From the NCBI GenBank assembly GCA_964440915.1, contig CAYTTV010000014.1, positions 1-64,000 on the forward strand: a DNA stretch of 64,000 bases, given 5' to 3'. Positions 45,666-54,126 of the stretch are shown here, piece by piece. The first letter of the stretch is position 1, and each line of letters opens with the position of its first letter. The notes under the pieces were generated by a model. The model worked only from the letters and a program-made list of their open reading frames with translations. It ran no database searches and was not told the DNA's origin. The DNA is from CAMPJM01 sp964440915. GTDB taxonomy: Bacteria; Bacteroidota; Bacteroidia; Cytophagales; Cyclobacteriaceae. A program made the position numbers and the translations under genes.

Positions 45666-46559
45666 ATGATATATTATAATAATAATACCTTTGTCTTTCT
45701 GGACGGGAAGTTTGTCAAAGCTTCTGAGGCCAAAACAGACCTTTTTGCCCAGACCCTGCATTATGGGTGTGGCGTATTTGAAGGGCTCAGGGCTTATCAT
45801 GCAGAAAAGGGAGGGAGTATATTCAGGGCAGCAGACCATTTTGAACGGTTCATTTCTTCTGCTGAAAAGCTGCATATGAAGGTCAACTATTCTGTCTCAG
45901 AATTGGCGGCCATCGCTTATCAGCTTATGGCACTGAACGGTTTGAAAGACGCGTACATTAGGCCATTGGCTTATTCGGGCCCGAACATGCGCCTTCTTCC
46001 GGCTGAAGACACCCATGTTTTCATGGGAGCATGGAGGTGGGAGCGCTACCTTGGAGACGGCCTGTTGAATGTGGTGATTTCACCTTATGAAAAGCCCAAT
46101 CCTAAGTCGTGCATTGTCGAAGCCAAGGTAGTGGGACAATTTGTGACCTCCATCCTAGCTTCAAAAGATGCGAAAAGCAACGGTTATGATGAAGCCCTGC
46201 TTCTGGATATGAATGGCCACGTAGCGCAGGCACCTGGTGCCAACTTCTTTTTTGAAAAGGATGGTGTTCTTTACACACCTCCGAAGGGCCACATTTTGCC
46301 GGGCATTACCAGAGCTACCATGTTCGATTTGGCAAAAGAGCTGGGATATAAGATAAAAGAAGAGTTCTTTAAACCAGATGTGCTCATGGAGGCAGATAGT
46401 GCTTTTTTTACTGGGACCGCAGTGGAAGTGGCAGGGATAAGGTCCATCAATGGAGTAGAATTAAAAGGAAAATGGCAAGATTCTATGGGGTATAACCTCA
46501 ATCTTGTATATAGACAGAAAGTAAAGTTTAACGATTATCAAGGATTGACCATAGTATAA
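45666..46559 (+). CDS. ilvE: branched-chain amino acid aminotransferase
   Basis: PLP-dependent class IV aminotransferase, last step of Leu, Ile and Val synthesis. I start at the ATG at 45666; a TTG 27 bases upstream is unlikely. Visible features are LHYGCGVFEGLRAYH, the Lys in EAKVVGQFVTSILA (PLP Schiff base), the GYDEALLLD core and TPPKGHILPGITRATM near the end. The length of 297 residues is normal. It is the second gene of the branched-chain operon; ilvD follows six bases after the stop. Confidence 0.92.
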   Translation: MIYYNNNTFVFLDGKFVKASEAKTDLFAQTLHYGCGVFEGLRAYHAEKGGSIFRAADHFERFISSAEKLHMKVNYSVSELAAIAYQLMALNGLKDAYIRPLAYSGPNMRLLPAEDTHVFMGAWRWERYLGDGLLNVVISPYEKPNPKSCIVEAKVVGQFVTSILASKDAKSNGYDEALLLDMNGHVAQAPGANFFFEKDGVLYTPPKGHILPGITRATMFDLAKELGYKIKEEFFKPDVLMEADSAFFTGTAVEVAGIRSINGVELKGKWQDSMGYNLNLVYRQKVKFNDYQGLTIV

Positions 46560-46565
46560 AATTGT

Positions 46566-48248
46566 ATGAGCAACGAGTTGAATAAATATAGCAAGACTAT
46601 TACTCAGGATCCCACACAGCCTGCTGCACAAGCCATGTTTTATGGGATAGGGCTTACTGAAGAAGACCTCGAAAAGGCACAGGTGGGCATTGTGAGCATG
46701 GGATATGATGGGAATACCTGCAATATGCACCTGAATGACCTGGCGGCTTTGGTAAAGACTGGCGTTTGGGAGCAGAATTTGGTAGGGCTCATCTTTAATA
46801 CAATTGGCGTGAGTGATGGAATGAGCAATGGGACAGAAGGAATGCGCTACTCTTTGGTAAGTCGGGACGTAATCGCAGATTCTATAGAAACAGTTTGTGG
46901 CGCTCAATACTACGATGGGCTCATTGCTCTTCCTGGATGCGATAAGAACATGCCAGGGTCTATTATGGCTATGGGCCGATTGAATCGACCTGCGATAATG
47001 GTTTATGGTGGTACTATAGCACCAGGGCACTACAAAGGGGAGGATCTTAATATTGTATCCGCTTTTGAAGCGTTGGGACATAAGATTGCAGGGAACATAT
47101 CCCCAGAGGATTTCAAACAAGTAGTAAAGCATTCGTGTCCAGGCGCAGGTGCCTGTGGAGGTATGTATACCGCTAACACCATGGCAAGTGCTATCGAAGC
47201 TTTAGGCATGAGTCTTCCTTACTCATCAAGCAATCCGGCTTTGAGTAAAGAAAAGCACCAAGAATGTCTTGATGCTGGAAAAGCTATAAAATTACTTTTG
47301 GAAAAAGATATTAAGCCACTAGACATTATGACTAGGAAGGCTTTTGAGAACGCCATCACCATTATAATGGCACTCGGCGGCTCTACCAATGCTGTGCTGC
47401 ATTTGATTGCCATGGCAAAAAGTGTGGATGTACCCCTTAATTTGAATGATTTTCAAGCTATTAGCGACCGCATTCCTGTATTGGCGGACTTCAAGCCAAG
47501 TGGAAAGTACTTGATGCAGGATCTGCATCGTTTTGGAGGGGTTCCGGCTGTGATGAAATACCTTTTGAAAAACAACCTTTTACACGGAGATTGTTTAACA
47601 GTGACAGGGAAGACATTGGCGGAGAACTTGGCCAATGTGCCTGATCTTAAATTTGACAACCAAGATATTATATACCCTCTAGAAAATCCTATAAAGAAAA
47701 CGGGACACTTACAGATTTTGTATGGAAACCTGGCTTCTGAAGGAAGTGTGGCAAAAATAAGTGGGAAAGAAGGAGAGATGTTTAAGGGTAAAGCCAGGGT
47801 ATTTGATGGTGAATTTGACCTTATAAATGGACTCAACTCGGGCAGAATAAAATCGGGTGATGTAGTAGTGATTAAAAATGTGGGCCCGAAAGGTGCTCCT
47901 GGAATGCCTGAAATGCTTAAGCCAACATCTGCCATTATCGGCGCAGGCCTCGGGAAAAGTATTGCGCTCATTACCGACGGACGTTTTAGTGGGGGAACTC
48001 ATGGGTTTGTGGTAGGGCATATTACTCCTGAAGCATTCGAAGGGGGGCTTATAGGCTTAGTAGAAGATGGGGATATCATAGAAATAAATGCGGTGGAAAA
48101 TCGTATTGACCTCCTAGTCCCAGAGGAGATATTAGAACAAAGAAAACAAAAATGGACACAACCTGCCCTAAAAGTTAAGAAGGGAGTCCTATACAAATAT
48201 GCAAAAATGGTTTCATCAGCATCAGAAGGATGCATAACAGACCTATAA
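46566..48248 (+). CDS. ilvD: dihydroxy-acid dehydratase
   Basis: Fe-S enzyme that dehydrates dihydroxy-isovalerate and dihydroxy-methylvalerate in valine and isoleucine synthesis. The IlvD/Edd signatures are GCDKNMPGSIMA (cluster Cys), GACGGMYTANTM (second cluster Cys), and the C-terminal TDGRFSGGTHGF. The length of 560 residues is normal. It begins six bases after ilvE and ends two bases before ilvB. Its cytoplasmic role links ilvC product to ilvE substrate. Confidence 0.96.
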   Translation: MSNELNKYSKTITQDPTQPAAQAMFYGIGLTEEDLEKAQVGIVSMGYDGNTCNMHLNDLAALVKTGVWEQNLVGLIFNTIGVSDGMSNGTEGMRYSLVSRDVIADSIETVCGAQYYDGLIALPGCDKNMPGSIMAMGRLNRPAIMVYGGTIAPGHYKGEDLNIVSAFEALGHKIAGNISPEDFKQVVKHSCPGAGACGGMYTANTMASAIEALGMSLPYSSSNPALSKEKHQECLDAGKAIKLLLEKDIKPLDIMTRKAFENAITIIMALGGSTNAVLHLIAMAKSVDVPLNLNDFQAISDRIPVLADFKPSGKYLMQDLHRFGGVPAVMKYLLKNNLLHGDCLTVTGKTLAENLANVPDLKFDNQDIIYPLENPIKKTGHLQILYGNLASEGSVAKISGKEGEMFKGKARVFDGEFDLINGLNSGRIKSGDVVVIKNVGPKGAPGMPEMLKPTSAIIGAGLGKSIALITDGRFSGGTHGFVVGHITPEAFEGGLIGLVEDGDIIEINAVENRIDLLVPEEILEQRKQKWTQPALKVKKGVLYKYAKMVSSASEGCITDL

Positions 48249-48250
48249 TT

Positions 48251-49990
48251 ATGGAAACAGCAACAACTTTAAAATCGGCTAATCCTATAAAGACGGAAAA
48301 GAAAATTGTAGTTAGCGGAGCAGAGGCAATCATTCTTTCCTTGATTGCGGAAGGAGTAGAGACTTTGTTTGGATACCCTGGCGGAGCTATTATGCCAGTG
48401 TACGATGCTTTGTATAATTATGCAGATAAAATAAACCATGTGCTCGTGAGGCATGAGCAAGGTGCGATACATGCCGCACAGGGCTATGCTAGAGTAAATG
48501 GAAAAGTAGGGGTATGCATGGCCACTTCTGGCCCTGGCGCTACCAATCTTATTACCGGAGTAGCAGATGCGCAAATTGACAGCACGCCTTTGGTATGCAT
48601 TACAGGTCAGGTGGCTTTCCCTTTGTTGGGTACTGACGCCTTCCAGGAAACTGACGTTATAGGAGTTTCTATGGCTATTACCAAATGGAATTTTCAAATT
48701 ACCAAAGCAAGTCAGATACCCGAAGTCTTAGCCAAGGCCTTCTATATTGCAAAGTCAGGCAGGCCAGGTCCTGTATTGATCGACATCACTAAAAATGCGC
48801 AAATAGAAACATTGGAGTTTTCTTATGAGCCATGTACTAAGGTGAGAAGCTATCGTCCTACGCCTACTATTAAAATGTCTGCTGTTGAAAAGGCTGCCGC
48901 ATTGATTGACTCGGCCAAAAAACCTTTCTTATTCATAGGGCAAGGCGTAGTGCTTTCTGGTGCCGAAAAGGAACTGCAGGATTTTATAGACAAAACAGGA
49001 ATCCCCGCCGCATGGACTTTACTAGGGCTTTCCGCATTACCAACTGATCACCCTCTGAATGTAGGGATGTTGGGCATGCATGGCAACTACGGCCCTAATA
49101 TAAAAACCAACGAGGCAGACGTGATCATTGCAGTGGGCATGCGTTTCGATGACCGTGTAACAGGCGATACATCAAGATATGCCAAGCAAGCCAAGATCAT
49201 TCACATTGACATCGATCCTGCTGAAATAAACAAGAATATTCCAGCAGAGGTGGCCATCATTGGCGATGCCAAAGAAGCCCTTCAAGCGCTGATAGCCAAG
49301 GTAAAGAGCAATAAGCACGAAGCTTGGTTAGAAGAGTTTAATGCTTGTATGGAAATAGAATATGACTGTGTGATTGATAAGGCCTTCCATCCTAAGAGCG
49401 AGAAGTTGTCTATGGGAGAAGTGGTAAAAATTATCTCAGACAAAGGGGAAGGAAAAAATATTCTGGTGACGGATGTGGGGCAGCATCAAATGGTCGCTTC
49501 ACGTTATTTTAAGTTCAAGCAATCCCGGAGCAATGTTACTTCTGGTGGCCTAGGTACTATGGGATTTGCCCTTCCGGCGGCCTTAGGAGCAAAAATAGGA
49601 GCACCTGATAGAGAAGTAATTGCTGTGATCGGCGATGGAGGTTTCCAAATGACACTGCAAGAGCTAGGTACGATTTTTCAGACTGAAGCTGCGGTAAAGA
49701 TTGTTATCCTCAACAACAACTTCTTGGGAATGGTGAGGCAGTGGCAGCAGTTGTTCTTTGAGAAGCGGTATTCTTTTACTGAAATGACTAACCCCAACTT
49801 TGTTGGTATTGCACAGGCCTTTGGTATACAAGCGGAGAAAGTGGTGGCAAGAGAAGGACTCGATGAAGCGGTCGGCAGGATGCTGGATCATAAAGGACCA
49901 TTCCTTTTGGAAGTGGTAGTAGAAAAGGAAGAAAATGTATTCCCTATGGTTGCGGCAGGCACATGTGTGTCTGAAATAAGATTGAAATAG
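48251..49990 (+). CDS. ilvB: acetolactate synthase large subunit
   Basis: Thiamine diphosphate enzyme that makes acetolactate or acetohydroxybutyrate, first common step. I start at the ATG at 48251, just after the ilvD stop; an upstream ATG at 48230 would overlap ilvD. Features: TLFGYPGGAIMPVYDAL with VRHEQGAIHAAQGYAR (catalytic Glu in the ThDP domain), middle domain FIGQGVV, and the ThDP motif GDGGFQMTLQELGT to LNNNFLGMVRQWQ. The length of 580 residues is normal. It should pair with the regulatory subunit encoded 12 bases downstream. Confidence 0.95.
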   Translation: METATTLKSANPIKTEKKIVVSGAEAIILSLIAEGVETLFGYPGGAIMPVYDALYNYADKINHVLVRHEQGAIHAAQGYARVNGKVGVCMATSGPGATNLITGVADAQIDSTPLVCITGQVAFPLLGTDAFQETDVIGVSMAITKWNFQITKASQIPEVLAKAFYIAKSGRPGPVLIDITKNAQIETLEFSYEPCTKVRSYRPTPTIKMSAVEKAAALIDSAKKPFLFIGQGVVLSGAEKELQDFIDKTGIPAAWTLLGLSALPTDHPLNVGMLGMHGNYGPNIKTNEADVIIAVGMRFDDRVTGDTSRYAKQAKIIHIDIDPAEINKNIPAEVAIIGDAKEALQALIAKVKSNKHEAWLEEFNACMEIEYDCVIDKAFHPKSEKLSMGEVVKIISDKGEGKNILVTDVGQHQMVASRYFKFKQSRSNVTSGGLGTMGFALPAALGAKIGAPDREVIAVIGDGGFQMTLQELGTIFQTEAAVKIVILNNNFLGMVRQWQQLFFEKRYSFTEMTNPNFVGIAQAFGIQAEKVVAREGLDEAVGRMLDHKGPFLLEVVVEKEENVFPMVAAGTCVSEIRLK

Positions 49991-50002
49991 ACAAATAAAA
50001 AC

Positions 50003-50536
50003 ATGGAAGCAAATAATTTCACGCTGTTGGTTTTTACAGAAAATCAAGTAGGTCTGTTAAGCCGGATCACGCTTATTCTTTCTAGAAGACATATAAATAT
50101 CGAAAGCATAACTGTTTCGGAGTCTGAGATTCCTGGCATACACCGATTCACCATCGTTATCAAAGAAAAGGAAGTGCAGGTGCAGAAGCTGGTGAAGCAA
50201 ATAGAAAAGCAAGTGGAAGTGCTTAAGGCTTTCTATCATAGCGATGAGGATACTATTTATCAGGAAATAGCATTGTACAAGGTGGCTGTAAAGGACCTTT
50301 CCATGCAAGGCGATTTGGACGCTATCATTAGAGATAACCATGCCCGCATCCTGACTATTTCTCCAGAATATATTGTGGTGGAAAAGGCAGGGCATGAGGA
50401 TGAAACCCAAGACTTGTTAAATAAGCTTCAGCCCTTCGGTGTTTTAGAGTTTGTACGATCAGGTAGAGTATCGATTACAAAATACGCTAAAGCTTTTTCT
50501 GCATATATGGAAGAACTAGAAGAGGCAAATGCATAA
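50003..50536 (+). CDS. ilvN: acetolactate synthase small (regulatory) subunit
   Basis: Regulatory subunit with an N-terminal ACT domain (about 5-85: NFTLLVFTENQVGLLSRIT, LSRRHINIESI) that binds valine and gives feedback control, and a C-terminal ALS_ss_C domain. The length of 177 residues is usual for IlvH-type subunits. It begins 12 bases after ilvB, as expected for a co-translated pair, and ilvC follows after 50 bases. The gene symbol ilvH is used for some homologues. Confidence 0.93.
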   Translation: MEANNFTLLVFTENQVGLLSRITLILSRRHINIESITVSESEIPGIHRFTIVIKEKEVQVQKLVKQIEKQVEVLKAFYHSDEDTIYQEIALYKVAVKDLSMQGDLDAIIRDNHARILTISPEYIVVEKAGHEDETQDLLNKLQPFGVLEFVRSGRVSITKYAKAFSAYMEELEEANA

Positions 50537-50586
50537 ATAATTATTAATTTTACTTTTTAATAATCAAAACAATCAAACTTATAAAT

Positions 50587-51633
50587 ATGGCTAAGATTAA
50601 TTTTGGAGGTGTTGAGGAAAACGTGGTGACAAGGGAGGAGTTTCCCTTAGAGAAAGCAAGAGAGACATTAAAAAATGAAACGATTGCAATAATTGGTTAC
50701 GGCGTGCAAGGCCCAGGCCAGTCGCTCAACCTTAAAGACAACGGATTTAATGTAATCGTTGGACAACGTAAAAACTCAAAATCCTGGGACAGGGCACAAG
50801 CTGATGGTTGGGTAGAAGGTAAAGACCTTTTTGATATCGAAGAGGCATGTGAAAAAGCGACTATCATCCAATATCTTTTGTCTGATGCAGGACAAATTGC
50901 CCAGTGGCCCACAATTAAGAAATACCTTACGCCTGGAAAAGCACTTTACTTTTCACATGGTTTTGGGATCACTTATAAAGACCAGACCGGTATTATACCT
51001 CCAGCAGATGTAGATGTAATCTTAGTAGCACCAAAAGGTTCTGGCACTTCTTTGAGAAGATTATTCTTGGAAGGGAAAGGACTTAACTCAAGCTATGCTA
51101 TATTTCAGGATGCAACCGGCAAAGCAAAAGACCGAGTAGTATCTTTGGGTATCGGTGTAGGTTCAGGTTATCTTTTTGAAACTGACTTCAAAAAAGAAGT
51201 ATTCTCTGACCTTACTGGTGAAAGAGGTATCCTTATGGGCGCATTGGCAGGCCTATTTGAGGCCCAGTACAATGTATTGAGAAAGAATGGCCACTCTCCT
51301 TCAGAGGCATTCAATGAGACTGTGGAAGAGCTTACGCAAAGCTTGATGCCTTTGGTGGCTGAGAATGGAATGGATTGGATGTATGCTAATACTTCAGTAA
51401 CTGCTCAAAGAGGGGCTTTGGATTGGAGACATAAATTCAGAGAAGCTACAACGCCAGTTTTTGAAGAACTTTATTCAAGAGTTGCATCTGGAAAAGAGGC
51501 TGAAGTGGTAATTAAAGCAGGTCAAAAGCCTGACTACAGGGCCAACCTTGAGAAAGAGCTTAAAGAAATCAGAGATTCTGAATTGTGGCAAACAGGCCAA
51601 CAAGTAAGGAAGTTAAGACCTGAGTCTAACTAA
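50587..51633 (+). CDS. ilvC: ketol-acid reductoisomerase (Bacteroidota variant)
   Basis: Reduces and rearranges acetolactate with NADPH and magnesium. The Rossmann start is GYGVQGPGQSLNLKDNGF, which differs from the common GYGSQGHAHALNLRDSG, and GQRKNSKSWDRA follows as the phosphate-binding loop. VILVAPKGSGTSLRR, DLTGERGILMGAL and EAFNETVEELTQSLMPLV are the conserved active-site segments (Asp, Glu for metals). The length of 348 residues fits class I. It is the last gene of the operon, with a strong terminator 22 bases after the stop. Confidence 0.93.
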   Translation: MAKINFGGVEENVVTREEFPLEKARETLKNETIAIIGYGVQGPGQSLNLKDNGFNVIVGQRKNSKSWDRAQADGWVEGKDLFDIEEACEKATIIQYLLSDAGQIAQWPTIKKYLTPGKALYFSHGFGITYKDQTGIIPPADVDVILVAPKGSGTSLRRLFLEGKGLNSSYAIFQDATGKAKDRVVSLGIGVGSGYLFETDFKKEVFSDLTGERGILMGALAGLFEAQYNVLRKNGHSPSEAFNETVEELTQSLMPLVAENGMDWMYANTSVTAQRGALDWRHKFREATTPVFEELYSRVASGKEAEVVIKAGQKPDYRANLEKELKEIRDSELWQTGQQVRKLRPESN

Positions 51634-51654
51634 TTTTAAGCATGTTATATATGC

Positions 51655-51682
51655 AAAAGGGGAAGTTTAGCTTCCCCTTTTT
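51655..51682 (+). terminator. intrinsic terminator of the branched-chain operon
   Basis: AAAAGGGGAAG (51655-51665), a TTTAG loop and CTTCCCCTTTT (51671-51681) form an 11-bp perfect stem; TTG-TTTTG follows. It is a textbook intrinsic terminator after ilvC. Confidence 0.95.
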
Positions 51683-51689
51683 GTTTTGA

Positions 51690-52050
51690 GTGTGCCGTGC
51701 ATGGCGATAACCTGACGGTGAAAGTCCGTTAGGGGTCTGTAGTTGCCAATCATTAACCCCATTACCAATAGCAAGGGTGTCCTTTGCCGATAGGTATCCC
51801 AATCATGGCTTTTTGAGCCAATTTTCTACGTTTGCTGATTAGGCTAGTCTATGAAATATTCCTGTTATTGAGCCAAGCCATCAGAAAGACCCGGGATTGA
51901 TGAGGCTAAAAAATGGTGCATTGATCCACTAAGGACACGCCTGTTAACGAAGGGCTGCCATAAAAAAAGAAAAGGAGAATCTATTACCACCTATCAAAGG
52001 TCTTTGTTTTTAAGGACCTATTCTGGCAGTTCATCATCCAATAAGGTTTT
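51690..52050 (+). mobile_element. probable group II intron 5' remnant without reverse transcriptase
   Basis: The segment begins with GTGTG, matching the group II 5' consensus GUGYG. Then CCTGACGG (51711-51718) and CCGTTAGG (51726-51733) form a hairpin around TGAAAGT, and GCAAGGGTGTCC (51771-51782) follows. These strings recall domain I of bacterial group II introns. No LtrA-type frame and no clear domain V stem follow, so it would be a decayed 5' part. The right edge is a guess. The identification is from memory of intron sequences and needs a covariance-model search. Confidence 0.5.
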
Positions 52051-52055
52051 TGCCA

Positions 52056-52094
52056 ATAAAAAACAACAATCACGGGATGGGTGTGCCCTGTGAT
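52056..52094 (-). terminator. intrinsic terminator of atpDC
   Basis: On the minus strand ATCACAGG pairs with CCCGTGAT (52087-52094 and 52069-52076, one G-U pair) across a 10-base loop. TGTTGTTTTTT follows. It lies 33 bases after the atpC stop. Confidence 0.75.
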
Positions 52095-52126
52095 GAAGAA
52101 GAACAGTTAATATATTGATAAGCTTT

Positions 52127-52378
52127 TTAAGCAGGAGATAGAACGGATTCGGCCAGCAGTATCACTTTGTTCTTAAGAACTTCTACCACACCGCCATCTA
52201 TTTCTAGCTTAAACTCCCCTGATTTGTTTCGGTATACGACCGTACCCTTGCCCAATGAACTGATGAGAGGAGCATGATTTTCTAATACCTGAAAAGAGCC
52301 TTTGCTACCGGGGAAGGTAGCTGATTCCACTTCTCCTTGAAAGACGGTTCGATCCGGTGTGATTATTTCTAAAAGCAT
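52127..52378 (-). CDS. atpC: ATP synthase epsilon subunit, short form
   Basis: Part of the F1 central stalk. I start at the ATG at 52378 (MLLEIITPDRTVFQG), not the upstream TTG. The 83-residue protein covers only the N-terminal beta-sandwich (EVESATFPGSKGSFQVLENHAPLISSLGKG is the standard core); the C-terminal pair of inhibitory helices of the E. coli-type 139-residue subunit is missing. This short form is common in Bacteroidota. It follows atpD by 84 bases; the remaining atp genes must lie elsewhere. Confidence 0.9.
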   Translation of the reverse strand: MLLEIITPDRTVFQGEVESATFPGSKGSFQVLENHAPLISSLGKGTVVYRNKSGEFKLEIDGGVVEVLKNKVILLAESVLSPA

Positions 52379-52422
52379 AGTTGTAACTGTTAATGCACCA
52401 ATTGAATAATGTACCAATTAAA

Positions 52423-52451
52423 TGAATGTGCCTCCAATACGGGCACATTCA
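52423..52451. repeat. 10-bp hairpin with degenerate repeats between atpD and atpC
   Basis: TGAATGTGCC (52423-52432) pairs perfectly with GGCACATTCA (52442-52451) around a 9-base loop. It lies in the 84-base atpD-atpC spacer; the rest of the spacer holds TTGGTACATT and TTGGTGCATT variants. There is no T-run, so a processing site or translation modulator is more likely than a terminator. Confidence 0.55.
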
Positions 52452-52462
52452 ATAATCGATCA

Positions 52463-53968
52463 TTACTTTGCTTCGGCAACCAATCTTTCTCCTTTTGCAA
52501 TGGCGTCCTCAATACCTCCTACAAGGTTAAACGCAGCTTCTGGAAGATGGTCAAGTTCTCCATCTATGATCATGTTGAAACCTCTTATGGTATCTTTAAT
52601 GTCCACGAGTACGCCCTTGAGGCCCGTGAACTGCTCTGCTACGTGGAAAGGCTGCGACAAGAACCGCTGCACCCTTCTGGCACGGTGTACCGTTTGCTTG
52701 TCTTCTTCAGAAAGCTCGTCCATACCCAGAATGGCAATGATATCTTGTAGTTCTTTATAACGCTGCAATATTTCTTTTACACGCTGTGCGGTGTTGTAGT
52801 GCTCGTCTCCCAATACCTCAGCGCTCAATATTCTTGATGTAGAATCAAGTGGATCCACCGCAGGGTAGATACCCAACTCAGAAATTTTTCTTGAAAGTAC
52901 TGTTGTAGCATCCAAGTGGGCAAAAGTTGTTGCCGGAGCTGGGTCAGTCAAGTCATCGGCAGGTACGTATACCGCTTGTACAGATGTAATTGAGCCACGC
53001 TTTGTAGAAGTGATTCGCTCCTGCATGGCACCCATTTCAGTAGCCAAAGTAGGCTGGTAGCCCACAGCAGAAGGCATCCTACCCAAAAGTGCCGAAACCT
53101 CAGATCCTGCTTGGGTAAATCGGAATATGTTGTCGATAAAGAACAGGATATCGTTTCCTTTGCCCTGACCATCGCCATCTCTAAAGTACTCGGCGATTGT
53201 AAGACCTGAAAGTGCCACCCTCGCCCTCGCACCTGGAGGTTCGTTCATTTGGCCAAACACCAAAGTGGCCTGCGAGTTCTCAAGTTCTTTCTTGTCTACC
53301 TTCGCCAAATCCCAATTACCTTTCTCAAGCGACTCGACAAAATCATCGCCATATTTAATAACACCTGATTCGATCATTTCTCGCAACAGGTCGTTTCCTT
53401 CACGTGTACGCTCACCAACACCTGCAAAAACTGACATTCCGGAGTAGGCTTTGGCAATGTTGTTGATCAACTCCATGATCAATACTGTTTTACCAACTCC
53501 TGCACCACCGAAAAGACCAATTTTTCCTCCTTTCACATAAGGCTCCAACAGGTCGATTACCTTGATTCCGGTAAACAATACCTCGGTACTGGTAGAGAGT
53601 TCCTCAAATTTAGGTGCGTCTCTGTGGATAGGCAGCGATTTCTCTCCCTTAGGTTGAGAGATTCCGTCGATGGCCTCACCCACTACATTGAAAAGCCTTC
53701 CTTTGATGTCATCGCCCACTGGCATTCTGATAGGAGAACCGGTATCAACCACCTCCATGTTCCGTACTAATCCTTCGGTACCATCCATGGCGATTGTTCT
53801 TACTCTATCTTCGCCCAAGTGTTGTTGACACTCCAAAACGATCTTCTGGCCGTTGTCTTTGGTGATAACTAATGCATCTAGAATATTTGGTAATTTGGCT
53901 CCCTCCCCATCAAAACTTACGTCTACAACCGGACCAATTACCTGAGTGACTCTACCAATATTTGCCAT
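52463..53968 (-). CDS. atpD: ATP synthase F1 beta subunit
   Basis: Catalytic subunit of F1: Walker A GGAGVGKT, Walker B ILFFIDNIF, the arginine region GSEVSALLGRMPSA and the DELSEED-loop variant MDELSEEDKQ. The length of 501 residues is normal. The N-terminal VIGPVVDV is typical. The first ATG at 53968 is used. In Bacteroidota atpD and atpC are often separate from the other ATPase genes, and that is seen here, with no other atp gene in view. Confidence 0.98.
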   Translation of the reverse strand: MANIGRVTQVIGPVVDVSFDGEGAKLPNILDALVITKDNGQKIVLECQQHLGEDRVRTIAMDGTEGLVRNMEVVDTGSPIRMPVGDDIKGRLFNVVGEAIDGISQPKGEKSLPIHRDAPKFEELSTSTEVLFTGIKVIDLLEPYVKGGKIGLFGGAGVGKTVLIMELINNIAKAYSGMSVFAGVGERTREGNDLLREMIESGVIKYGDDFVESLEKGNWDLAKVDKKELENSQATLVFGQMNEPPGARARVALSGLTIAEYFRDGDGQGKGNDILFFIDNIFRFTQAGSEVSALLGRMPSAVGYQPTLATEMGAMQERITSTKRGSITSVQAVYVPADDLTDPAPATTFAHLDATTVLSRKISELGIYPAVDPLDSTSRILSAEVLGDEHYNTAQRVKEILQRYKELQDIIAILGMDELSEEDKQTVHRARRVQRFLSQPFHVAEQFTGLKGVLVDIKDTIRGFNMIIDGELDHLPEAAFNLVGGIEDAIAKGERLVAEAK

Positions 53969-54126
53969 TGTTTAACTTTTTGTGAAAGGTTTATCAGCGT
54001 GTTTGATTTCGAAGTGCAAAAGTAGGCTTTTCCGTCATCTTATACAAAAGTAAAAATGATTTTTAAATACCTTGTTCAAATGTTTTTAACATCAGCAACC
54101 GACTGAATCCAAACATCGCTGCTTTT

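Noticed and set aside
46566..48248. Frameshift suspicion at the ilvD/ilvB junction
   Set aside because: The ATG at 48230 overlaps ilvD, but the ATG at 48251 lies two bases after the stop and gives a normal ilvB start, so no shift is needed.
52422..52760. Plus-strand frames opposite atpD and other long opposite-strand frames
   Set aside because: They are antisense shadows of conserved genes with no own similarity, and their codon pattern follows that of the real gene.
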